Source of the DNA: Ramicandelaber brevisporus
Lineage: Eukaryota; Kickxellomycota; Ramicandelaberales; Ramicandelaberaceae
Length of the DNA: 35,124 nucleotides
NCBI GenBank assembly: GCA_025201865.1
Contig: MU602775.1
Coordinates: 21,070-56,193, forward strand
Direction: 5' to 3'
Shown here: positions 27,924-35,124 of the stretch, one piece after another
Layout of the letters: every line of letters begins with the position of its first letter
Position numbering within the stretch: the first letter of the stretch is position 1
The notes under the pieces: model-generated
Databases searched by the model: none
What the model saw: only the letters and a program-made list of their open reading frames with translations
What the model was told of the DNA's origin: nothing
Made by a program: the position numbers and the translations under genes

Positions 27924-29537
27924 TTAGTCAGTCTTGCGTTTAGCGAGATCCAAGGCAGCCTCGATGTTCTTCAGACGCTCAATGAGCGGTGGGCAAGAGT
28001 AGTGATAATTAACATAGAGTGGTTGTGGGTTGATTGCAACCACCGACCGGACTGGGGCAGCAAGGAGACCGCGACGGAACCAGCCACCCACCTGGCCGAG
28101 CTGCTCTGGGAGCTCCAGTGGAAGCACGGCAGACACAGAGTAGTCGGTCACAGCAACAAAGTGGCGCTCGATGGCACGAAGGACCAGGTCGAAGAACGTC
28201 GTCAGTGGCAAGAAGAGGAGCTGGAATATAATGTAGCCCAAAACTGGTGGAACGCCAGAGCCAGAGTAAGCAAAAAGAGAAGCACCGCCGTCCTTGTGAA
28301 TGGGCAGCTTGAATGCATTAAAGATATACTGGTTGTTCAGAGACAGAATGAAGGCAGCGATCAGTGCCATGTAGCGAGCTTGATGAGACCAGAACACAAC
28401 GGCAGCGGCATGAGTGCGCCACCAGACCATCGAGTGCAAAGCCAAGGCGGCAACGATGTCGTCGCCGTCATCCTTAGAGTTGCTCGAGTACACACTGTCC
28501 AGAAGCTGGCGAGAAATGACAAGGTATCTCTCGTCCAGTTGGCCATAATGCCATACACCAATTTGCGCCACAGACTGGTCGCCATTATCAATGTAGATGC
28601 GAGATACGTTGAATGTAACGGCCTCAGCAAGAGTGCGAATCTTGTTTTCAAGGGACTCGCTTGTCAGCTCAGTTGGGCCAACGGCAGCGTCAAAGATATC
28701 CGGCCAAACCCAGTTGTTCAGCAGATTGATGGACAGCAGCCCGGTCACAATCATGGCAAAGAAGATTGGGCCAGACTCTGCAAATGTTCCAACCCATAGC
28801 GCAATGTAAACAAACAGTGGAATTACAGTGCCATAGTAGAGAATAGAGCCAAGCAAGCTAGCAATAGAGCTGCCCAGGCTGTAGTGCCACATTCCAAAGA
28901 GACGGTCGATAATCGACTCCACAATATCCAGCACCACAGAAACAGCATAATGGGCAAGCAGATACGTGCCAATAAATGCAGTCTGCTGGATAATGCTGTG
29001 ATGGATCAGCGAATTTACCGACACGTATCCACCCAGCTGCTCTGTCACAATAGTCCAGAGCTGCGGAATGAGATCGTACTGGACCATGCCATAGGTGACG
29101 CCAACATTGATTGTGCTTCGGATAATCTTGACAACAGCCTTCACCATTGCGTATCGGCGCACAGCCTTGTATGTGTCAGACGGCATGCTCTTGGCCAAGT
29201 CCTTGTGGGGAATCTCCGAGCCAGCCAGCCAAAGACGGCCAAGCTGGATCAAGCTGATAAACGTCTCCGCTCCGTAAATGATGACGGAAAACAAGATGGC
29301 CATGTCCTTGTACGGGAGGTTGTCCCACTGAAAGCCTGACCAGGACGACGCGGCAGCCTCCCAGTATCCAATGACGTGTGCAATGCCGTCGTGAATTGGC
29401 GCAGGCAGGGCATGGTAGACAAAGACAAGGTTCTGGATGACGTAGCTGAGGATGGATGGCGCAAAGATAACTACGCCAAACACGAAGAGGCAGGACACGA
29501 TGATCAGCGTGTCGCTTGTTGACTCGCTAAAAGCCAT
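27924..29537 (-). CDS. Ste24-like (M48) polytopic membrane protein with lost catalytic residues
   Basis: The protein has 537 residues from MAFSESTSD (ATG at 29537; a TTG lies upstream). The layout is that of CAAX protease Ste24/ZMPSTE24: several membrane spans in the first half, the segment IRTLAEAVTFNVSRIYIDNG (Ste24: I..LA..V.FPL..V.V.DG), then the helix that should carry HExxH, then two more spans and the distal-ligand helix. The HELGHW position reads HSMVWW (H368, S369, W372), so the catalytic Glu and second His are gone. The E of FEYQAD reads Val461 (HFVAVTDYS), so the third zinc ligand is gone too. The SxHSNAYF element is also absent. It is probably an ER or nuclear-envelope membrane pseudoprotease. 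A recent pseudogene is unlikely because the frame is intact over 1.6 kb. Confidence 0.85.
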   Translation of the reverse strand: MAFSESTSDTLIIVSCLFVFGVVIFAPSILSYVIQNLVFVYHALPAPIHDGIAHVIGYWEAAASSWSGFQWDNLPYKDMAILFSVIIYGAETFISLIQLGRLWLAGSEIPHKDLAKSMPSDTYKAVRRYAMVKAVVKIIRSTINVGVTYGMVQYDLIPQLWTIVTEQLGGYVSVNSLIHHSIIQQTAFIGTYLLAHYAVSVVLDIVESIIDRLFGMWHYSLGSSIASLLGSILYYGTVIPLFVYIALWVGTFAESGPIFFAMIVTGLLSINLLNNWVWPDIFDAAVGPTELTSESLENKIRTLAEAVTFNVSRIYIDNGDQSVAQIGVWHYGQLDERYLVISRQLLDSVYSSNSKDDGDDIVAALALHSMVWWRTHAAAVVFWSHQARYMALIAAFILSLNNQYIFNAFKLPIHKDGGASLFAYSGSGVPPVLGYIIFQLLFLPLTTFFDLVLRAIERHFVAVTDYSVSAVLPLELPEQLGQVGGWFRRGLLAAPVRSVVAINPQPLYVNYHYSCPPLIERLKNIEAALDLAKRKTD

Positions 29538-29961
29538 CGGTTCAGAGGATATGATACACGCGTTTGCTCTTGGTGGTTTCAAAAAAAAAAAAAAGGTTGA
29601 TCACAATGAGGATGAAAACAGACAACAGACAGACAAGCGAGAGAGAGAGCAAACAAGCAAGCAAAAGAAAAAGAGAAAACGACAGACAGTCAGAGAGAGA
29701 GGGAGAAAGGGAGAGAGAGAACAGGCGAGAAGGTCACTTTTGCTAGCGTGGACTGCACAACCTAAAAAAAAAATCACAAAACGACAAAGCAACAACGACA
29801 AAGCGACAACAGCAACAACGAGGACGACGACGTGGTAGTGAAGGTGGCAGGGAAAAGAAAAGGGAAGGGACGGTCAGTAACGGTGTAAGAACGATCGTGA
29901 AAAGAAGTTGACAGCAGTTGACAGCAGTTGGCAGAAGTGACAGCAAGCGGAGTAGATTGGA
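29538..29961. promoter_or_regulatory. Divergent promoter of the Ste24-like and polytopic membrane protein genes
   Basis: 424 bases separate the two start codons. The plus strand is purine-rich with an A15 run at 29581-29595, GA-rich units (29640-29730), CAACRA repeats (29775-29820) and a duplicated TTGACAGCAG at about 29908-29927. No gene seen. Confidence 0.45.
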
Positions 29962-32900
29962 ATGAATAGAAGGGTGAGAGCGGCGAGAACAGCAGTGACA
30001 CTGCCGCTGTTGCTGCTTTTGCTGCTACTTGGCTGCTACTCGTTGGCTGCTCAAGTTTTCGCAGTGGCAGCAAGTAAAGATTCGACTTGTCCATTGCCCA
30101 CTATGATTGATGCTATCGACAGTCATTCGTTCTGTCCTGTACCAAGGATATCGGTCTTGTCGGCCTTTGTGCATTCATCACAGCTGCAATCCATGGCATC
30201 CTCTGTGACGACTGTGTCATCTCGCAGTGTGTTGACATCACTGAAACCACAGCCAGCAACGTCTGCAAAGAGGAGGAATCGACCAGTATTAGCCACATCG
30301 TCATCATCATCTGCATCATCATCTGCATCATCATCTGCATCATCCGTTTTGACAGCAAGAAGCCGAGAGCCGATAGTCGTCAGCGGTGACCAGGCCGAGT
30401 TCTTCAGAGTGGTTCGTGGCCACATTATTGCCATGCTACTGTACCTGACGGTGTCTGCCATGGCATACTGGCTATCTCACCGCCACATTTTATCGTCCGC
30501 GATTGGTCTTCCATCCACTGAGCATCACCAGAATCAGCATCATCAATACCAACAACAGCAGCAATATCAGCAGCAATATCAAGAACAACAACAGGGCACG
30601 TCGAGGGATGTTGTGGGTGATATTGTTGATACAATGCTGCAGCCTGACAGCTCTAGCAGTAGCGCCACGACATCCGGCACCAGTACTCCCCATCCGTTTA
30701 CCTCGCCAGTGATTTCACGACAGCGCAGCAAGAGCATCACTATTGAGGAATTAGTGGAGCGAAGGACTCGGTTCTGGCCAAAGTTTGTGCCTAGACTTGT
30801 CATTACCTTGTCGCTGGCTGTCATTGCGATGCAGGTTGTGCTGTTTGGTGCGACTATTGTTGCTGTGAATTACGCCGAGGTGATGGCTGCAGATAGTAGC
30901 GCTGCTGGATCCTCTGGTGAGAATCTGTCTGGAACCTCATCTCATGCCTTATCATCGTCACTGCTGACCCTCACCGCGTGTTCCCTGTCAAACACTTTAA
31001 TGGCACTTCGTGCTTGGCTGGGATTTATCTCACCCACGGATCACGACAGGTACTTGAGCGAATTAACCCCTCAGAAATGTCCTGTTTGGGCTGACCACCA
31101 CGTTCTGGAGACACTATGGGTGTATCAGCACTACCTAGTGCAGAGCCTTATTGGCATCCTTATACCATTCACATATCTGTTGAGTGACGCCACAATGAGG
31201 TTCACGATGCGACATCATCACAATCGGCTGATACGGGTTTGTCTTGGCATGGCTCTCATTGGAATGACACAGTACTCTACAGTTCACGCTCTTTGTGGAA
31301 TCATCGTGCCAATGGCTATCGAACAACTGGCCATCCATTTTAGCAGTGATTCGATCCCTGCCATAGCAAAGATTGCCATGAACTCGTTTAGGCTGCAATT
31401 ATATGGTGAGCTAGTTGCTATTATGCTTGTGGTCTCCATCTACTCTATTCCACAGGGACTTGCACGTTGGATTCATCAGTTGCGACAGCTTCCACTGGCC
31501 TTTTCTCATCAAAAGCGAGTCGGTCGGGCACTGGAGATTGCGTACGAGCAACAGCGCCAGGTGGAGGATGAAATTCGCCAATTACAGCAGCAATATTCTT
31601 TGACAGCCTCCTTGACATCAGATGTTGAGGAACATCCAAATGCAGTCGAGCCTCTACAGCCAGAGACGCTGCCGCTTTCACCTCCAAGAATCCAGCCGCT
31701 ATCTCCAGTTCGGGGCACTGAAAATGATGGCTGGTTAGTCGCACGATACCGCAGTGTACCGGCAATTCTTCGATACCTGGTGCAAGCGAACACTCGCATC
31801 GTGCATGGCATTGTACGCACAGTTGGCTTCAATCGACGACCAAGCGATACTGCTGGCGTAACTACTTCAGACACAGCAGCACCAGCGGGTGGCGGCAGTG
31901 GCAGCGGCATCAATCTGAGGCGATATGGTCGCTTTGCACCTCTGGCAATGCCGTATCTCACGCCGAGAAGGAGACGAGCCGGTGTTGCGCAAAGGTCACA
32001 ACGCATTCCAGCTGTCTCGCCCACCGAACTGGAGCTTGAGCGATTGTCTTCATCAATCAAAGCATTGCGCGAATACAGCACTGCTCTCGTCTCTCACATT
32101 AGCATGCTGCAAGCCAGCTTGACTCTATTGCCGTGGCGCAAGAACTGCTTGTTTCTGCTTCTCACATTCATGACGATCAACGCGTGGTTCCTGTTGCTAG
32201 TGTATGTCGGCATATCACCGCTTCGTGCGATCCTTGGTGGATCGGATTGGGCATGGATGAGCAGCACCTTCGAGAGCACAGATTGGGATGGCATCATTAA
32301 AAGTGCATCTGACTCTACACCAATAGCCACGGAGACTGCCAAATCATCAGAATCTATAGTGTCCATGAGAATATCGATAGACCGGGCAAGCTCGTTGGTG
32401 TTTGCTGTCATCCTACAATTGACACTTTCTGTCGCCGCTCTGATTCTGTTTGCTCTTGGATTCGGTGTTCGTTTCATTATGGACCGCTCACCTGCAACTC
32501 TATCGCGAATTGTTCTGCCATCTCGTCCAATATCAAGCCTGTTCAATCTGGGTCCGCTGTCCGCTGATGACCCGTTCGATCAATCGACACTTACATCAAA
32601 GGTGGTTCCTCTTCTCAAGTCGCATTTTCTGGCAGCCGATGGCGCGGCAAGAACGCTATTCAAGCACTCGCCGCTGGCTGCTATATTGTCGTCGATCCGC
32701 CACACAATCTCTGATGCCGTTCGGTTCCACTCCAATCGCAAGTCACGTGGTGTTTTGGCGCGTCTCTATGCACTACTGTTGTTGATTCATGCATGGCCTA
32801 CAATGTGCGTTGTACTTGGTTTGACGCACTCTGGCGTGCTCTGGTTCATATTGCCGCCGTTTATATCATCAAATTCGTTACAGGTACATCGTGAGTCTCA

Positions 32901-33636
32901 GTTATCCTCCGTAGGACAGCCGCAGCATCAGACCCCATACAACTCGCTCGACAACATGCTTAGTGACATAATTTGGCCACTGTACGCACCATCCTCCACC
33001 TGCAATGTGATGCCACCAGCTCCAACAACCACACTTCGCCCAATCCACACTGCGAGTGCATTCGCTACAACTACAACCACTACAGCAGCCAAGTGGAGCA
33101 TTTACGACTTGATCATTCCTGAATATCATGCACCTTTCAAACAACACCATAATCACCGTCAACACTCACAGAAAGATGCAACCAAGATAGACATGAAGTT
33201 GGCTCAGCAGTCAATGACGCGATTTGAATACCCAGTCAGTGAGCTCATTTTGTCCGTCCACGGCTTGGTTGCTCAACCAGTGCATCTGCTCCAAGGCTTG
33301 TTGTACTTGCCAGTTGCGCTAGTTCCGGCTGCTTGGCCGGACTGGTTGATGGATTCTGGTGAGTTGTACTTTTCTGATGCTGGATCTCATCAATTTACGA
33401 GCAACGTCGAATGCAACTCGAGTGCTGCGAATGACACGGACAACAAACAGTTTGAGCAAGTCGTTGCCACTGTGTGGATTGGTTATCGTGCAGTCTTCTT
33501 CATTGCCTGTCTGGATCGAATCATTCGTCCGTTAATCGTGTATATATTGGCAGTGATGGCAAAACGGGCTCGATTCTACACGGCTCGGCTTTTAACATCT
33601 TATTTGCGTCCTTCCTCTTCTTCTTTAACACCTTAA
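29962..33636 (+). CDS. Large polytopic membrane protein, possibly LMBR1-like
   Basis: The protein has 1224 residues. A signal peptide or first span (about 13-33, Leu-rich) is followed by a Ser-rich stretch with a 12-base coding repeat (30300-30345) and about ten further hydrophobic segments: roughly 152-170, 279-303, 390-411, 423-452, 478-494, 729-752, a pair near 815-835, one or two around 935-970, and two in the last 130 residues. A Gln-rich cytoplasmic loop (about 185-212) and a coiled-coil-like stretch (VGRALEIAYEQQRQVEDEIR) before a long polar loop with RRRR resemble the arrangement of LMBR1/LIMR proteins. The match is weak and based on architecture, so I leave it unnamed. The start context is GGAATGA, and the Ste24-like gene runs away in the other direction. 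Confidence 0.75.
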   Translation: MNRRVRAARTAVTLPLLLLLLLLGCYSLAAQVFAVAASKDSTCPLPTMIDAIDSHSFCPVPRISVLSAFVHSSQLQSMASSVTTVSSRSVLTSLKPQPATSAKRRNRPVLATSSSSSASSSASSSASSVLTARSREPIVVSGDQAEFFRVVRGHIIAMLLYLTVSAMAYWLSHRHILSSAIGLPSTEHHQNQHHQYQQQQQYQQQYQEQQQGTSRDVVGDIVDTMLQPDSSSSSATTSGTSTPHPFTSPVISRQRSKSITIEELVERRTRFWPKFVPRLVITLSLAVIAMQVVLFGATIVAVNYAEVMAADSSAAGSSGENLSGTSSHALSSSLLTLTACSLSNTLMALRAWLGFISPTDHDRYLSELTPQKCPVWADHHVLETLWVYQHYLVQSLIGILIPFTYLLSDATMRFTMRHHHNRLIRVCLGMALIGMTQYSTVHALCGIIVPMAIEQLAIHFSSDSIPAIAKIAMNSFRLQLYGELVAIMLVVSIYSIPQGLARWIHQLRQLPLAFSHQKRVGRALEIAYEQQRQVEDEIRQLQQQYSLTASLTSDVEEHPNAVEPLQPETLPLSPPRIQPLSPVRGTENDGWLVARYRSVPAILRYLVQANTRIVHGIVRTVGFNRRPSDTAGVTTSDTAAPAGGGSGSGINLRRYGRFAPLAMPYLTPRRRRAGVAQRSQRIPAVSPTELELERLSSSIKALREYSTALVSHISMLQASLTLLPWRKNCLFLLLTFMTINAWFLLLVYVGISPLRAILGGSDWAWMSSTFESTDWDGIIKSASDSTPIATETAKSSESIVSMRISIDRASSLVFAVILQLTLSVAALILFALGFGVRFIMDRSPATLSRIVLPSRPISSLFNLGPLSADDPFDQSTLTSKVVPLLKSHFLAADGAARTLFKHSPLAAILSSIRHTISDAVRFHSNRKSRGVLARLYALLLLIHAWPTMCVVLGLTHSGVLWFILPPFISSNSLQVHRESQLSSVGQPQHQTPYNSLDNMLSDIIWPLYAPSSTCNVMPPAPTTTLRPIHTASAFATTTTTTAAKWSIYDLIIPEYHAPFKQHHNHRQHSQKDATKIDMKLAQQSMTRFEYPVSELILSVHGLVAQPVHLLQGLLYLPVALVPAAWPDWLMDSGELYFSDAGSHQFTSNVECNSSAANDTDNKQFEQVVATVWIGYRAVFFIACLDRIIRPLIVYILAVMAKRARFYTARLLTSYLRPSSSSLTP

Positions 33637-33744
33637 TTAAGTTTGTGTTGTTAAGTTCAACTTACTTTATTTAATCGCAATCGAACTGTTACTTTTATTT
33701 TTTATCAAAAGAGGTAGAGTTTGCGTGCAAGTAATCGTGACTAA

Positions 33745-34326
33745 CTAACCAGACATTGGTGCACCGACGACCATTGTCAGTGGTGGTGCAGGCGCTACTG
33801 CACTGCATGCTGGAGCTTGGAGCGTGTTTAGATACACCGAGTTTGTTAGTGAAACGACCACAACCACCACAATTTGGCTGCTTCCAACTCCAGCAACCGC
33901 TGCGCCAGCCGCATTAAACGAACCGACCAACTCAGCCTGGCTCGGATCACCTCCGTTCCAGCCGTTATAATCCAAAGCATCCCAGCCGTCATAAATACGA
34001 ACGAATCCGACCCCGCTATGGGCAACGCCATTACCAGCGGCTGCAGCCGGATAAAGACGCTGCAGATTTTGAGAAAGAGTGACACTGGCTGAAGAAACCA
34101 TGCCGCTTGTAGGAGTGTTGCGTAATGAGGAGAGTTGGGCGGCGTGAATTTGAGCAACAATGTTGAGGGCGGGGTCGTACTTGGCAGTGAAGCCGGACCC
34201 GGATGATTTCCACCGATTTAGCGAGCAGATAACAGCAACGGGATCCACTGCGGAGACAACAGCAGCAATAATGGCCAGCAAAAGAGGAACTAAGACGAGA
34301 GGCAAGGATGTTGAGTTAAACTTCAT
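33745..34326 (-). CDS. Secreted protein, possibly CAP/SCP-like
   Basis: The protein has 193 residues. The signal peptide is strong (residues 7-27, LPLVLVPLLLAIIAAVVSA). The start of the mature protein, CSLNRWKSSGSGFTAKYDPA followed by LNIVAQIHAAQLSSL, resembles the first helix of CAP (SCP/PR-1) domains, where a LNxxR......L.YDP.L...AQ.HA pattern is usual. The rest lacks the typical HxxE and GCG elements. It has a region GFVRIYDGWDALDYNGWNGG, a run of six Val residues, and only two cysteines (C34 and one near residue 173). It may be a degenerate CAP protein or an unrelated small secreted protein. Its gene converges with the polytopic membrane-protein gene with 108 bases between stops. A TATATAATA-like box lies at 34631-34639 on its strand. 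Confidence 0.72.
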   Translation of the reverse strand: MKFNSTSLPLVLVPLLLAIIAAVVSAVDPVAVICSLNRWKSSGSGFTAKYDPALNIVAQIHAAQLSSLRNTPTSGMVSSASVTLSQNLQRLYPAAAAGNGVAHSGVGFVRIYDGWDALDYNGWNGGDPSQAELVGSFNAAGAAVAGVGSSQIVVVVVVSLTNSVYLNTLQAPACSAVAPAPPLTMVVGAPMSG

Positions 34327-35025
34327 TTTGTATTTGTATTATTACTATTATAGTGATTCAGGCAATGTAAGCAAATGTAAGTAAAAATAAAAGACGCTAG
34401 AATGAGGGAAGCTTACCGCCAGCAGTAGTAATAGTAGTAGTAGCAGAGAGTAAAAAAGAAAGACAACTTTTAATCGGGTGAGGAGGTGGGATATGGGATA
34501 GGCAAAGGCGTAGGTAGAGAGGAGGGAGACGGCGAGAGTACGAGAAAAGGAAGGGATGGTAGAAAGTTGTAATGGAAAAGACAATACGGTTGAATTCAAA
34601 AAGGGAGCCAAGTAAGTGCGTGTGCACTACTATTATATACTCATTTCTCTTACCACAGTGACGACGCTATTTACTACCAGCGCTGCCATAACTAGCACTA
34701 CCATGACGAGCACTAATGGTGCATGCTCAGACAACTCCAGAAAGAAACAATTAATACGAAAAGAGACCGCGTGAGTCACTCCTTTCGCTCTTTTGTTGAA
34801 TTGCACACAAAAGTCTTCTCTTTCCATTTCCGTTGGCGAAACAATTGGTGTACTCTTTGTCTTTGCATTTTGAAAGAAAATCAAAGAGTCACAAAAAAGG
34901 TTTAAAAAAAAGTAATAAAAGGTAGAGGGAAAGAAAGGAAAAGTAGGAAAAGAAAAGCCACAGGTTGTCCCTTCTTTCGTTTTTCTTTCCTTTTTTTCTT
35001 TCCTTCTTTCCTTCTTTCTGTTTAA
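34327..35025. other. Intergenic region, no gene seen
   Basis: Upstream DNA of the CAP-like secreted protein and the 3' flank of the truncated gene at the window edge. TAGTAG repeats at about 34425-34445 and a TTTCTTTCC-type pyrimidine array at 34975-35015 are the only structured parts. Confidence 0.45.
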
Positions 35026-35124
35026 TTATTCGCTACCGTCGTCGCTTTCGAGCTCGTCGGAGTCATCGTCCTCACTCAGGTCAAGGTCTGAGCCGTCATC
35101 GGAATCTACATCCGAGTCATCGGA
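35026..35124 (-). CDS. C-terminal end of a truncated gene with an acidic Ser/Asp tail
   Basis: Only 32 C-terminal residues and the TAA at 35026-35028 are inside the window. They are almost all Asp, Ser and Glu (SDDSDVDSDDGSDLDLSEDD onward). The other two minus-strand frames stop immediately, and the codon pattern is regular, so this is very likely coding. Serines followed by acidic residues make good casein kinase 2 sites. Such tails are common on nucleolar and chromatin proteins, but the protein cannot be identified from this piece. Confidence 0.7.
   Translation of the reverse strand, partial: SDDSDVDSDDGSDLDLSEDDDSDELESDDGSE

Noticed and set aside
27879-28799. 306-codon plus-strand frame
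   Set aside because: Antisense to the Ste24-like gene; no domain.

Overview
The window looks like nuclear DNA from an intron-poor, microsatellite-rich fungus. The evidence is a hevein-type chitin-binding secreted protein, two Zn2Cys6-type regulators, HMG-box regulators with polyQ tracts, a Tom20 receptor, and long uninterrupted reading frames. The style (unspliced genes, polyQ and Ser/Ala-rich regulators, small secreted proteins) would fit an early-diverging lineage such as Kickxellomycotina. That placement is an inference and was not tested. No rRNA, tRNA or CRISPR array was found.

Layout, left to right: a truncated chitin-binding protein gene (1-338, minus); a small zinc-cluster protein with an RRN10-like middle (1909-3084, minus), head to head with methylthioadenosine phosphorylase (3254-4258, plus); a polyQ HMG-box regulator (4893-7412, minus); a membrane protein with a Cys/His cluster (8954-10018, minus), head to head with an ERT1/AcuK-like zinc-cluster factor (10991-13417, plus); a Tom20-MYND-SET fusion (13948-16233, plus); a second, larger HMG-box regulator (16445-19720, minus). 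Next comes a gene-poor stretch of about 3.9 kb that carries an internally deleted mariner transposon (22691-23323). It is followed by a PhnP-like metallo-hydrolase (23595-24848, minus), head to head with an ALKBH7-like dioxygenase (25992-26858, plus); a secreted eight-cysteine protein (27051-27560, minus); a Ste24-like membrane protein that has lost its protease residues (27924-29537, minus), head to head with a 1224-residue polytopic membrane protein (29962-33636, plus); a possible CAP-like secreted protein (33745-34326, minus); and the acidic C-terminus of a truncated gene (35026-35124, minus).

The strongest candidates for something new are two. The first is the Tom20 receptor fused to a MYND/SET lysine-methyltransferase module whose MYND zinc ligands are all present but whose SET core carries Q for N and W for Y at two signature positions. 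The second is the Ste24-family protein in which HExxH reads HSMVW and the distal Glu ligand is Val. Both suggest enzyme folds reused as non-catalytic or altered modules on organelle membranes. The genes do not form one pathway. Two products are linked to mitochondria (Tom20-SET, ALKBH7-like), four are nuclear regulators, three are secreted, and three others are membrane proteins.
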